Made by a program: the position numbers and the translations under genes. This document shows positions 32,301 to 64,000 of a DNA stretch of 64,000 nt, in pieces. The notes below the pieces were generated by a model. It searched no databases and was not told where the DNA came from. It saw only the letters and a program-made list of their open reading frames with translations. Numbering within the stretch: the stretch's first letter is position 1; each line of letters opens with the position of its first letter. The DNA is from Megalobrama amblycephala (taxonomy: Eukaryota; Chordata; Actinopteri; Cypriniformes; Xenocyprididae), in contig NC_063045.1 in assembly GCF_018812025.1 (NCBI RefSeq), positions 55,779,957 through 55,843,956 of the forward strand, read 5' to 3'.

Positions 32301-33495
32301 CTCCTACAAATTTGGTCCAATTTTGTCCAAAATATGATCAAATAATCTTTGGATTGAGCCGCACAGAAATGACTGAACAGATTTTTGATATTTGCTACCA
32401 TTCCCGAGAAATACCTCTTCGAAGTTGACCAAGCCTGTGTTTGTTGTCTTATGTTAGTTAGCTTAGCATGCTAATTGGTTAGCATGCTAATGATTTGCCA
32501 TTCTTTCTAATGTTTTTGCTCTTCTTGCTTTTGCTGCCCTTTGGGTCTTGGCCCCCTTATCGCTGCTTGCAGCTATATTTTATAAAATTGTTTTTTAATT
32601 TTCTTTAAAAAAAAAAGTGCATGCTCAAATAATGAACATTTTTAAAGTTTTTTTTTTTTTTGCCCTTAAACAAAATTTAACAATTCAACATGCATGGCCG
32701 ATATAATTTCCATCATAATTGTTTTTATTGAAAACATTTTCTCTCTGTGCATCATCAAAAATGCCTTCAGTGGAGTTTTAAGTTGTATTGAACATGTACC
32801 ATTTCTTTAAGCATTTTAATTCAAATAAAAATTGACCACATTTGTACTGCTCAATTTCGGTAACACTTTACAAGAAGGTTCATTTGTTAACATTAGTTAA
32901 TGTATTAACTAACATGAACTAACCATGAGCAATACATTTGTTACTGTATTTACTAATCTTCATTAATGTTAGTTAATAAAAATTCAGTTGTTCATTGTAT
33001 GTTTATGTTAGTCCTCAGTGCATTAACTAATGTTAACAAGATTTTAATAATGTATTAGTAAATGTTGAAATTAACATTAACCAAGATTAATGAATGCTGT
33101 AGAAGTGCAGTTCATTATTAGTTCATGTTAACTAATGAACCTTATTGTAAAGTGTTACCAAAATTTCTTTAAAAATGTCATTGTCTATGCAGCTACAGTA
33201 TGTACAAAAAAAAAAAAATCATTCCCAAAGTAAAAAGCAAACCTCATTACACACGAGCAGAACAGGTGCACAAGATCTCAAACTATCCATATATTTTCTT
33301 GCAGATGGTGTGCAAGTAGCTCAGCTGGGCGGCGTTGATGAGAACCTGTGTCGTATCTGCATGGATGCCGTGATAGACTGCGTTCTGCTGGAGTGCGGTC
33401 ACATGGTCACCTGCACCAAGTGCGGCAAGAGGATGAACGAGTGCCCCATCTGCAGGCAGTATGTGGTGCGGGCAGTGCACGTCTTCAAGTCTTAA
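5027..33495 (+). CDS. rnf34: E3 ubiquitin-protein ligase RNF34 (complete, 7 coding exons)
   Basis: Exons join as 5027-5032, 18898-19122, 22373-22816, 26952-27014, 27305-27506, 30838-30867 and 33305-33495: 1161 nt, 386 residues plus stop, against 372 in human. In order: N-terminal [11 protein letters not shown] membrane-association segment (8-18); FYVE-like finger with eight cysteines in four CxxC pairs (64, 67, 80, 83, 88, 91, 101, 104); SAP-like module (about 118-152); poly-glutamate tract (161-172); second SAP-like module (about 271-305); C3HC4 RING (C339, C342, C354, H356, C360, C363, C370, C373) ending in HVFKS. The family ubiquitinates targets such as initiator caspases, p53 and PGC-1alpha (known of the family). 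The GLLNE rather than NWFC N-terminus argues for RNF34 over its paralogue RFFL. Extra length comes from the acidic/serine linker and the 30-nt exon 6. Confidence 0.97.
5033..5439 (+). other. rnf34: Start of rnf34 intron 1
   Basis: Intron 1 (5033-18897, 13.9 kb) begins here. No conserved motif or repeat terminus recognised in this first part. Confidence 0.5.
5440..7990. repeat. Degenerate tandem duplication array with CRE-like units
   Basis: Two long near-identical segments start with AAAGCGGCATGTAGTTCAGA at 5681 and 6599, a period of 918 bases. A partial third copy of the downstream part follows with a 418-base offset (GATATGACAT at 7145 and 7563). Inside the units, short phrases built on TATGACGTCAGAATAGTGAT recur in increasingly diverged form, so the large units probably grew from an older short tandem repeat. 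Open frames of 75 and 109 codons on the minus strand share their N-terminus only because of the duplication and are not called as genes. Confidence 0.8.
5529..6694. promoter_or_regulatory. Four consensus CRE palindromes
   Basis: TGACGTCA, the full ATF/CREB palindrome, occurs at 5529-5536, 5631-5638, 5773-5780 and 6687-6694, with many one-base variants in the same array. The array begins about 500 bases after the rnf34 start. Binding is a prediction from motif only. Confidence 0.45.
7991..8849. other. Intron 1 spacer
   Basis: Mixed sequence with poly-T at 8419-8432 and poly-A at 8706-8722. No gene or clear transposon terminus seen. Confidence 0.4.
8850..10068. mobile_element. Decayed GGGATAGTTCACCC-type MITE with insertions
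   Basis: The left terminus reads AAGTGTTAGTTCACCCAAAAATGAGAATTCTG, here described in two parts (8851-8868 and 8869-8882), and the right end at 10047-10068 is the complement-like TTTTTGGATGAACTATTCC. The flanking TTAA has decayed. The interior holds a TTTAGTTTTAGTTTTA-type repeat (8965-9228 and 9553-9945) with the word GTTGCCAAGGCAACATTTCT, itself split by the hAT MITE at 9229-9552. Confidence 0.5.
9229..9552. mobile_element. hAT-type palindromic MITE, copy 1
   Basis: Ends TAGGGCTGGGCGATATATCG and complement; the two arms are almost fully inverted repeats of about 150 bases with a central loop around 9360-9380. The terminal sequence is a hAT-type signature of fish. No clean 8-bp target duplication is visible. 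Near-complete self-complementarity means the transcript would fold into a long hairpin. Confidence 0.8.
10069..10852. other. Low-copy intron 1 segment
   Basis: No transposon termini were seen and base composition is balanced. No exon is supported; a 112-codon minus-strand frame (10472-10810) shows no domain. Confidence 0.4.
11805..11917 (+). repeat. 56-bp tandem duplication
   Basis: Two almost identical 56-base units start at 11805 and 11861, each containing AATGTGTTACTCCCTAAAAA and an inner inverted pair of AGTAACTAA-type words. It lies within the TTAA element. Confidence 0.85.
12216..12463. mobile_element. hAT-type palindromic MITE, copy 2
   Basis: Same family as 9229-9552 (TAGGGCTGGGCGATATATCG ends). 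Flanks ATGGATAG (12208-12215) and TCGGATAG (12464-12471) match at six of eight bases, a worn target duplication. The centre carries a short internal duplication of TAAATCGCCATCACCTGCT and lacks the loop of copy 1. Confidence 0.8.
13097..13784. other. Intron 1 spacer
   Basis: AT-rich left half; a more balanced block at 13440-13680. No gene or recognisable mobile element seen. Confidence 0.4.
13785..13840. repeat. (TA)n microsatellite
   Basis: Uninterrupted TA dinucleotide run of about 56 bases. Confidence 0.98.
13875..14380. mobile_element. Cyprinid-type DNA element, copy 1
   Basis: Ends are inverted: GTACACTACCATTCAAACATTT at the left (given here as 13875-13896) and CTTTTGAATGGTACTGTA at the right. 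Internal words such as GATTTCTGAAGGATCATGTG and TTTCACAATATTACTGTTTT recur at 26193-26596 and 18646-18770. It has no transposase frame. Confidence 0.75.
14574..14633. repeat. (TA)n microsatellite
   Basis: TA dinucleotide run of about 60 bases. Confidence 0.98.
14634..15210. other. Low-copy intron 1 block
   Basis: Balanced composition, no transposon ends. The right part (15060-15110) has ATTGATTAAAG followed by AACAATGG, the latter a consensus SOX site. It is one of few intron 1 blocks that might be a conserved enhancer; no coding exon is supported. Confidence 0.35.
15211..16094. mobile_element. TTAA MITE, AAAGGTGCACTATGTAACTT family
   Basis: TTAA at 15211-15214 and 16091-16094; termini AAAGGTGCACTATGTAACTT and AAGTTGCATAGTGTACCTTT. 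A second, larger member of the family occupies 20038-22350. Confidence 0.85.
16475..17096. mobile_element. GGGATAGTTCACCC palindromic MITE
   Basis: Long inverted arms: AAGGGATAGTTCACCCAAAA at the left and TTTTGGGTGAACTATCC at the right; the word ACTGCAACCGCTGCCGTCTG and its complement face each other. The right TTAA is intact (17093-17096); the left is TTGA (16475-16478). Confidence 0.8.
17097..18645. other. AT-rich intron 1 segment
   Basis: Dominated by AT-rich sequence with poly-T runs (17201-17219, 17551-17572, 17931-17942, 18621-18638). Probably old repeat remnants; no gene or intact terminus recognised. Confidence 0.4.
18646..18770 (-). mobile_element. Fragment of the 13875-14380 element family
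   Basis: Contains CTCACCAAGGCTGCATTTAT and ATATTGTGAAATATTATTAC, which match the complement of the right half of the 13875-14380 family. Truncated on both sides; ends 127 bases before rnf34 exon 2. Confidence 0.55.
18898..19122 (+). CDS. rnf34: rnf34 coding exon 2 (residues 3-77)
   Basis: Acceptor TTCTCCAG and donor AAAG then GTAGGA bound 75 whole codons. It encodes the [10 protein letters not shown] segment, a Gly/Pro/Ser-rich stretch, and the first CxxC pair of the FYVE-like finger. The intron splits that finger. Confidence 0.97.
19123..20037 (+). other. rnf34: rnf34 intron 2, left part
   Basis: Unique-looking sequence; short degenerate duplications around 19683-19765 (CAGACGCTCA and CAGATGCTCACATCAG). 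No exon supported. Confidence 0.4.
20445..21599. mobile_element. Non-autonomous hAT element with perfect 8-bp TSD
   Basis: Ends TAGGGCTGAAACGATTAGTC and TTGCAGCCCTA are bracketed by CCGTAGAC at 20437-20444 and 21600-21607. Sub-terminal regions are rich in ATCGAT/GTCGAC words. The 1155-base interior includes a (GT)n/(AT)n microsatellite at 21227-21266 and no transposase frame longer than 88 codons. An exact duplication points to recent insertion. Confidence 0.92.
22060..22127 (+). mobile_element. LTR-retroelement remnant: U5 end and tRNA-Pro primer-binding site
   Basis: Positions 22110-22127 read TGGGGGCTCGTCCGGGAT, an exact 18-base match to the tRNA-Pro primer-binding site used by gammaretroviruses and related ERVs; it includes the TGG that pairs with the non-genomic CCA tail, so it is not simply a tRNA gene. 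The GC-rich 22068-22102 before it looks like an LTR U5 end, though the expected terminal CA is not intact. No gag-like frame follows. A small broken relic. Confidence 0.6.
22373..22816 (+). CDS. rnf34: rnf34 coding exon 3 (residues 78-225)
   Basis: Acceptor TTCGCAG, donor CAG then GTGAGG; 148 whole codons. Encodes the remaining three CxxC pairs of the FYVE-like finger, the first SAP-like module ([14 protein letters not shown], then the [12 protein letters not shown] helix), a run of about twelve acidic residues from a GAG/GAA microsatellite (22625-22658), and a serine-rich linker that is poorly conserved. Confidence 0.97.
22920..24357. mobile_element. Probable MITE host of a TTAA element
   Basis: GGCTATGTTCACATTGTCAG at 22921 and GTGTGAACATGG at 24348 look like worn inverted ends, with GGATTGACAA near each end. 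Its middle carries the TTAA element at 23490-24308. Boundaries are tentative. Confidence 0.4.
23490..24308. mobile_element. TTAA palindromic MITE, AAAGGATTAGTTCACTT family
   Basis: TTAA at 23490-23493 and 24305-24308; termini AAAGGATTAGTTCACTT and AAGTGAACTAATCCTTT. Arms share CCCCCATGTCATCCAAGAT and GATGAAAACATTCCAGGATT with the 2127-4625 and 34233-35053 copies. Confidence 0.9.
24358..26126 (+). other. rnf34: rnf34 intron 3, no gene seen
   Basis: AT-rich 24400-24980 then a balanced, low-copy block at 25020-25700. A minus-strand frame of 85 codons (25362-25619) shows no domain. No transposon end recognised. Confidence 0.4.
26127..26192. repeat. (ATATT)n microsatellite
   Basis: About thirteen tandem five-base units. 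Confidence 0.97.
26193..26596. mobile_element. Cyprinid-type DNA element, copy 2 (5' truncated)
   Basis: Same family as 13875-14380: shares GATTTCTGAAGGATCATGTG, ATTTCACAACATTACTGCTT and the right end CTTTTGAACGATAGTATA. The pentanucleotide repeat replaces its left end, and an (AAT)n run (26287-26325) expanded inside. Confidence 0.75.
26287..26325. repeat. (AAT)n microsatellite
   Basis: Thirteen trinucleotide units inside the mobile element. Confidence 0.95.
26952..27014 (+). CDS. rnf34: rnf34 coding exon 4 (residues 226-246)
   Basis: Acceptor TTATCTTCAG, donor GAG then GTGAGA; 21 codons reading [11 protein letters not shown] and on to DDILE. A linker exon between the acidic region and second SAP-like module. 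Confidence 0.9.
27305..27506 (+). CDS. rnf34: rnf34 coding exon 5 (residues 247-313)
   Basis: Acceptor CCCGAGCAG, donor TCAA then GTAAGG; 67 codons plus one base. Encodes the basic ASLSDLS stretch and the second SAP-like module ([19 protein letters not shown] then the [15 protein letters not shown] helix), nearly identical to human RNF34. The Asp-Asp before this module is where the human protein is cut by caspases; the Asp pair is kept. Confidence 0.97.
27588..28051. mobile_element. MITE with GGCCCTGTTTACACC ends
   Basis: Left GGCCCTGTTTACACCCGGTA and right ACCAGGTCTAAAAAGGGCC are inverted, with TTAAGCTGTG against CACATCTTAA just inside. A second GACCCTGTTTACACC word at 27966 suggests an internal rearrangement. 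It lies 81 bases downstream of exon 5. Confidence 0.6.
28180..28800 (-). mobile_element. LINE (CR1/L2-like) ORF2 3' fragment
   Basis: On the minus strand the frame contains [20 protein letters not shown], then a [16 protein letters not shown] segment and [14 protein letters not shown], the typical C-terminal region after the reverse transcriptase in fish CR1/L2-group LINEs. The N-terminal side is frameshifted: the expected [11 protein letters not shown] reading lies in another frame near 28770-28800. Dead copy. Confidence 0.75.
28815..29083. mobile_element. MITE inside the LINE, TGGAAGCTTGTTTCCACC ends
   Basis: TGGAAGCTTGTTTCCACC at 28818 and its complement at 29066 flank short repeats of AGTCAGAAT and CTCGCAATT words. 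GGTTTTT lies just outside each end and may be the target duplication. The insertion splits the LINE. Confidence 0.65.
29219..30073. mobile_element. TTAA MITE of the AAAGGTGCCCTAGAA family
   Basis: TTAA at 29219-29222 and 30070-30073; termini AAAGGTGCCCTAGAA and TTCTAGGGCACCTTT. Carries a 68-codon open frame (29285-29491, starting [19 protein letters not shown]) that is about 90 per cent identical to the one at 11552-11749. It sits within LINE-derived DNA. Confidence 0.9.
30075..30350 (-). mobile_element. LINE reverse-transcriptase fragment
   Basis: The minus strand reads [20 protein letters not shown] and then a [11 protein letters not shown] segment, recognisable as RT motifs of a CR1/L2-like LINE in which the catalytic F/YxDD box has decayed (Ser for aromatic). 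Together with 28180-28800 it is one LINE on the minus strand separated by two MITE insertions. Confidence 0.75.
30838..30867 (+). CDS. rnf34: rnf34 coding exon 6, a 30-nt microexon
   Basis: Acceptor TTTTCCTTGCAG and donor GCAG then GTAAGC bound 30 bases. With one base from exon 5 it reads [10 protein letters not shown] and ends in phase 1. Its length is a multiple of three with the same phase on both sides, so it can be skipped without a frameshift. Skipping gives a linker of 14 residues between the exon 5 serine and the RING Leu-Cys, the human length; inclusion gives 24. Confidence 0.85.
30905..31205. repeat. TTTTAGTTTTAGTTT interspersed repeat
   Basis: Shares TTAGTTTTAGTATATTT-like phrases and AGTTGCCAAGGCAACATGTC with 8965-9945 and, more loosely, 51770-52040. 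Old fish repeat of uncertain class. Confidence 0.5.
31206..32855 (+). other. rnf34: rnf34 intron 6, repeat-derived
   Basis: The words CTTTTGGCTGCC-like and CTTATCGCTGCTTGCAGCTA (32555-32574), and phrases on the pattern AACGATTTGACATATCGGCA (32033), resemble a common cyprinid repeat family also represented at 52515-53029. No gene is supported; frames of 60-72 codons show no domain. Confidence 0.4.
32856..33163. mobile_element. Palindromic MITE, GGTAACACTTTACAA ends
   Basis: Ends TTCGGTAACACTTTACAAGA and TTGTAAAGTGTTACCAAAA face each other; inside, GTTAACATTAGTTAA words repeat on both arms. It ends 141 bases before rnf34 exon 7. Confidence 0.85.
33305..33495 (+). CDS. rnf34: rnf34 coding exon 7 (RING, stop)
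   Basis: Acceptor TTTTCTTGCAG, ends at TAA 33493-33495. Residues 324-386 include the complete C3HC4 RING (CRIC, CGH, CTKC, CPIC spacing typical of the inhibitor-of-apoptosis type) and the invariant C-terminus [12 protein letters not shown]. Near identity with human. Confidence 0.98.
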
Positions 33496-33738
33496 CCACG
33501 AGCATCACCTCTACTGAAAGACCAGCACACGAGATGGTTCCTGCTGGACTGAGCAGGCCGGGGCCGTGACTGGATCAAGAGACTGCCCCTTTAGTTTCAC
33601 ACTGGGTTAAAGTCGTGGAAGCCGGTACTGCGCACACCTTACTTACAGAATTTCCTGCTGCACATTTTTATTTGGTCATTCATTGACACTTTTATGAGTT
33701 TCTGTGGATACTAACCCAGGGAAGATGGATTTTAGAGG

Positions 33739-33744
33739 AATAAA
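33739..33744 (+). terminator. rnf34: Proximal poly(A) signal of rnf34
   Basis: Canonical AATAAA in GAGGAATAAAGTATAAAAAT context, at ordinary distance from the stop codon. Confidence 0.55.
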
Positions 33745-34232
33745 GTATAAAAATATGAAAGTTTAAATGGTTTACATTCCTGTAAACATTTTGGAAATGT
33801 GTTATTGTATGTGCAATATTAGAAATCTTTACGTGTGCGAGTGTAGAGAAACCGATTGCCATTAAGATGCATGTTGTCGTAGCAACAGTGAAGACCAATG
33901 CCGTGAAGGGGAAACGTAGGTGCCAAAGTAGAAATGTGCAGAACGGCTTCTGGTTTGTTTTTCATGCTATATTATTAATAAGCGTGTTATTTCCATGTAT
34001 TGGCATACCACAATTCAGCATCCGTGACAGAGGATCAAATAACCAGCTAGCAGTTATTTATAGCAAGATGATGAGAAACGGTATCGTATTTTTTCAGAGT
34101 CACTGGAATCCAGCATCTGCCGTTATGTAGCTTATTACTGGAACCTCAATTACTTTTTTTTTATCTTGATCAAATTTTGCATTATCTGTCAAACATCAAG
34201 TGTGTCTCCACTGTTTTGCACAAACAAGATAC

Positions 34233-35053
34233 TTAAAGGATTAGTCCACTTTCAAATAAAATGTTCCTAATAATTTACTCACCCCCATGTCATCCAAGAT
34301 GTTCATGTCTTTTTAAAGCTTGTCGAAAATAAATTAAGGTTTTTGATGAAAACATTCCAGGATTATTCTCCTTATAGTGGACTTCAATGGACTCCAAACG
34401 GTTGAAGGGCAAAATTACAGTTTCAGTGCAGCTTCAAAGGGCTTTAAAGATACCAGACAAGGAAAATGGGTCTTATCTAGCGAAACGATCTGTCATTTAA
34501 AAAAAAATATATATAAATGTATATGCTTTATATAAACAAATGATCACCTTCCAAGTGGTTCCGCCAAAACCGCACTTTCATATTCTTCAAAAAGCTTACG
34601 CTGTATGTCCTACGCGTTCCCTATTCTACTTACGGAACGAGCGCAGCGCCAGTTCCATTTTTTCTGTAAGTAGAATAGGGAAGGCGTAGGACATGCAGCG
34701 TAAGCTTTTTGAATAATACGAAAGTGTGGTTTTGGCGGAACCACTTGGAAGGCGATCGTTTGTTTATATAAAGCATATACATTTAGAAAATGACTGATTG
34801 TTTCTCTAGATAAGACCCTTATTCCTCGTCTGGGATCGTTAAAAGCCCTTTGAAGCTGCACTGAAACTGTAATTTTGACCTTCAACCATCTGGAGTCCAT
34901 TGAAGTCCACTATAAGGAGAATAATACTGGAATGTTTTCATCAAAAACCTTATTTCTTTTCGACTGAAGAAAGAAAGACATGAACATCTTGGATGACATG
35001 GGGGTGAGTAAATTATCAGGAAAATTTTATTTGAAAGTGGACTAATCCTTTAA
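34233..35053. mobile_element. TTAA palindromic MITE in the rnf34 3' region
   Basis: TTAA at 34233-34236 and 35050-35053; termini AAAGGATTAGTCCACTTTC and GAAAGTGGACTAATCCTTT. Very long inverted arms: for example AAAGCTTACGCTGTATGTCC at 34591 opposes GGACATGCAGCGTAAGCTTT at 34689. Would form a long hairpin if transcribed in the UTR. Confidence 0.9.
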
Positions 35054-36040
35054 AGATGTGCTAACTGATTTTTAACTGATAATAGGGTGGGTATCAGGGT
35101 AATGGAAGTTAGCCCGGCCACCATAAGTAAGGTTCACCTTTATTTTTTTAATCACAAAATATGTTTTTATTGTTAGTCCAAAATTCTGCATCAATGTTAT
35201 TCATCTCCAGCAATACCATGAAAGACGTCCGTTTTTTGGTGTGGTGTGTTGTACATTTACACGGCATCAAAGATTTCCACAAGCGGTGCTACATGGATTT
35301 ACGCATCACAGTTCTCTATTGCATTTGCTCCATAGCAATTTAATTTAAGTTGAATGAACTGTTTCTTTACCTTTTTGTGAATTAATTTTCTAGATCAGGT
35401 TAAGATTAATTGATTCCTCCAGATGCCCTTTGTTGCTGTGAATTCTGTAGTCAAATGCAAGTTATAATGTCTGTGGTATTGCCTAGACAAATATAAAGGA
35501 AAATTTAATCAATTAAACATACATGATTTTATATACATGTGAAAAAGATGTACGTACATGAAGTATATGGATATATTTTCCTCTTTTCTCCAGTTTTTCT
35601 TTTAAATGTTTCATATCCCTTCAGCGTTCCAGTTTTTCCTTGAATGTAAACAACACTGATTTTGTTGTTTATCTTTTGAATCAGTTAAAAAATAATGCTA
35701 CAGTAGAATTTTGCATTCTGGTGTCACATTCATGCATTTCTATAATCAGACCAGACAGTTTTTTGCTTCTAAAACATCTCCACACCCGTCTGCCCAACAC
35801 TGACACTGTGCTTATGTGTATGTTTCTAATGCTGCTATCTCTAAAAGATGTCACTTGGTAGTAGGTAACTACTCTAGCTGAGCAGACAATGGACAAGACT
35901 ACACTCTAAATGACTTAAAACGGAGCGCTGGAAGACGTTTTGGGATTTGGTCTTTGTATTTTGGAATGTTGAACTTTTTATTTTGGTAATTCAAAGATGA
36001 TTTATTAAATTTAATAAAATATGGTACCTTGAACTAACAA

Positions 36041-36046
36041 AATAAA
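36041..36046 (+). terminator. rnf34: Distal poly(A) signal candidate of rnf34
   Basis: AATAAA followed by a T-rich stretch at 36067-36078, suitable as a downstream element. Confidence 0.4.
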
Positions 36047-36106
36047 GATTTTTCTCATTCAGTATTTACTCTTTTTTTCTGAGGCGCAAACGGAAAAATG
36101 CTGAAC

Positions 36107-36122
36107 TGCGCCCTCTAATGGC
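36107..36122 (-). promoter_or_regulatory. CTCF-like motif between the convergent genes
   Basis: TGCGCCCTCTAATGGC resembles the reverse CTCF core GCGCCCCCTRGTGG with two differences. It lies between the 3' ends of rnf34 and kdm2b. Confidence 0.35.
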
Positions 36123-36204
36123 TGTTAAGTGCAACGCAGTCATGAGAATAGAACACGTTACACTCAGTCAGACGTCGTCAGCAGATAGAATTTAAAAAAT
36201 ATTA

Positions 36205-36259
36205 ATGGCACAATACCGCGATAAAGTTGCTGATTATTCTGGAGAACTGATTAATCAAG
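36205..36259 (+). CDS. Unrecognised exon-like open frame between the genes
   Basis: An ATG opens 18 codons (MAQYRDKVADYSGELINQ) that end precisely at a consensus donor, CAAG then GTAAGC. Without splicing the frame stops after 26 codons. The peptide looks ordinary and hydrophilic but I do not recognise it. A partner exon would have to lie to the right, antisense to kdm2b. It could also be a non-coding RNA first exon or chance. Confidence 0.25.
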
Positions 36260-36474
36260 GTAAGCCTGTCTGTATGAGGTAACCTGTCCTATATTCAATT
36301 GCAATTGTCTCAACTCGAGCGGCAAAAAAAAAAAAAATAGGCGGGAATCGATCTTAATATGAATCTTGTATGACTGAAGTAATTTTATGACCATTTTGTA
36401 CACAAACAAATATCAAGTTGTTCACACAGTCAAGATTCCGTTAAGCCAAACATAAATACTGGAAAAAATAACTA

Positions 36475-36480
36475 TTTATT
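36475..36480 (-). terminator. kdm2b: Poly(A) signal of kdm2b
   Basis: TTTATT on the + strand, AATAAA on the minus strand, 836 bases after the kdm2b stop. Best candidate seen; places the kdm2b 3' UTR at about 36455-37315 and the two gene ends roughly 400 bases apart if rnf34 uses its distal signal. Confidence 0.5.
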
Positions 36481-37315
36481 CAGGTCAAACAGTGCAAATA
36501 CGTTTTCCCCCAGATATATACATATTAAAGAAGCCAAGGTAAGTAATATAGTCGTATGGAAAAGAGAATGTACCTATAGAACAATTTATAACATTAAAGA
36601 ACATCACATCTTAAATTAACATTACAGAAACATCTGCACAGTTACTATAGCTAGTATAGATAGGAATCTGCTTAACTTCCTACTGCGTAGAAAAAAAAAG
36701 GAACTTTGTACTGACTGAATACTGTCAATAAAGTCTAAATATATATGTGCATTTAATACTGCACAAAGTGTGAAATCCCTTCTGATACAAAAAATTAATA
36801 CTGCATGACGCTTAACGTTTGCATGGTAACGAAAAAAGCACATGCATCTTGAATTTTTCTTTTCTGAGAAAGAAAATAACAGTCAGTTTTGTCACTGCAA
36901 CACTGCACTGACTATAAAAACCTTTTTTTATATAACATTTATGCAAAATATATGGGTAAACATGCCTTTCAACAGCATTTCAACATTGGCACGCTCTGCC
37001 AGATGTGCCATGTAAACTTAAAAATCAATAAATGTTTGCTTTAGCAGCACAAAAAAAAAAAAAAAAAAAAAAAAACAGATTGAAAGGCTGAATTGGCCAC
37101 TAGAGATGAATACATTTCTTCACTTGTGAGCTCTGGCTATGAGTTCAGGCATTTGCTTGGAGTGTGTTGTTTAGCAATTAGCCGTTTTTCTCTGCTGGTT
37201 TTCTGTTGAGTGTGTTAGCCTCCACACATCCTGTGTTGAAAAAGTGTAGAAAATGGAGGGCGAAATTGTTAGTTCCCTGGGTCGTAGTTCAAGTTATTGT
37301 CAGTGTCTTTGTTGA
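36481..37315 (-). other. kdm2b: kdm2b 3' UTR
   Basis: Follows the stop codon on the minus strand; contains a homopolymer A run on the + strand at 37050-37075 (U run in the mRNA). No second gene seen. Confidence 0.6.
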
Positions 37316-63860
<26,545 letters not shown>

Positions 63861-64000
63861 CTGGACGAAATGAACATATGATGAAGATGAAGACAACCTG
63901 TCTCATTCTGTGATCGGATATGAGAAGTATCGCGCTGTGCTGGGATGTTCTATCATTCGCACAAATGTCAGATTCCATGATTAACACCCAGGCCTTAATC

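Larger units (their letters stand above)
33496..36060 (+). other. rnf34: rnf34 3' UTR and downstream
   Basis: A proximal AATAAA lies at 33739-33744, 244 bases after the stop; a distal AATAAA at 36041-36046 would give a 2.5 kb UTR including the TTAA MITE 34233-35053. Which is used cannot be told here. Small frames in the stretch have no domains. Confidence 0.55.

Overview
This is a teleost nuclear window, most likely from a cyprinid (carp/minnow/zebrafish group). The inference rests on two vertebrate genes with fish-like exon structure, several per-cent coverage by (AT)n, (CA)n and (ATATT)n microsatellites, and dense fish-type MITE families: TTAA-flanked palindromes ending in TTAAAGGGATAGTTCACCC-like termini, hAT MITEs starting TAGGGCTG, and others. 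I cannot name the species from sequence alone.

Two protein-coding genes are clear, arranged tail to tail as RNF34 and KDM2B are in human 12q24.31. rnf34 (+ strand, ATG at 5027, stop at 33495) is complete: seven coding exons, 386 residues, with FYVE-like zinc finger, two SAP-type helical modules and C-terminal RING. kdm2b (- strand, window coordinates 63860 down to 37316) runs in from the right edge: twenty coding exons give 1271 residues with JmjC, CXXC, PHD, F-box and leucine-rich repeats. The first ~45 residues lie beyond base 64000. A second kdm2b first exon (45950-46009) sits just upstream of the CXXC exon and would make the short, demethylase-less isoform. All splice joins were checked by phase and all keep frame.

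Layout: 1-4680 upstream DNA with a three-deep nested transposon and a candidate divergent first exon (1735-1812) behind a perfect RFX X-box; 4806-5026 rnf34 promoter; 5033-18897 giant rnf34 intron 1 with a CRE-bearing tandem array and many MITEs; 18898-33495 remaining rnf34 exons among nested TEs, a broken LINE and a retroviral-type tRNA-Pro primer-binding site; 33496-36480 the convergent 3' ends, with a CTCF-like site and an unexplained exon-like ORF (36205-36259); 37316-64000 kdm2b.

Functionally the two genes are independent: RNF34 is a cytoplasmic/membrane-associated E3 ubiquitin ligase, KDM2B a chromatin factor that binds unmethylated CpG islands and recruits a variant PRC1 complex. I found no bacterial-type system, tRNA, rRNA or CRISPR. 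The most interesting items are a frame-preserving 30-nt rnf34 microexon, the exact tRNA-Pro primer-binding site, the orphan exons, the X-box promoter and the intronic CRE array.
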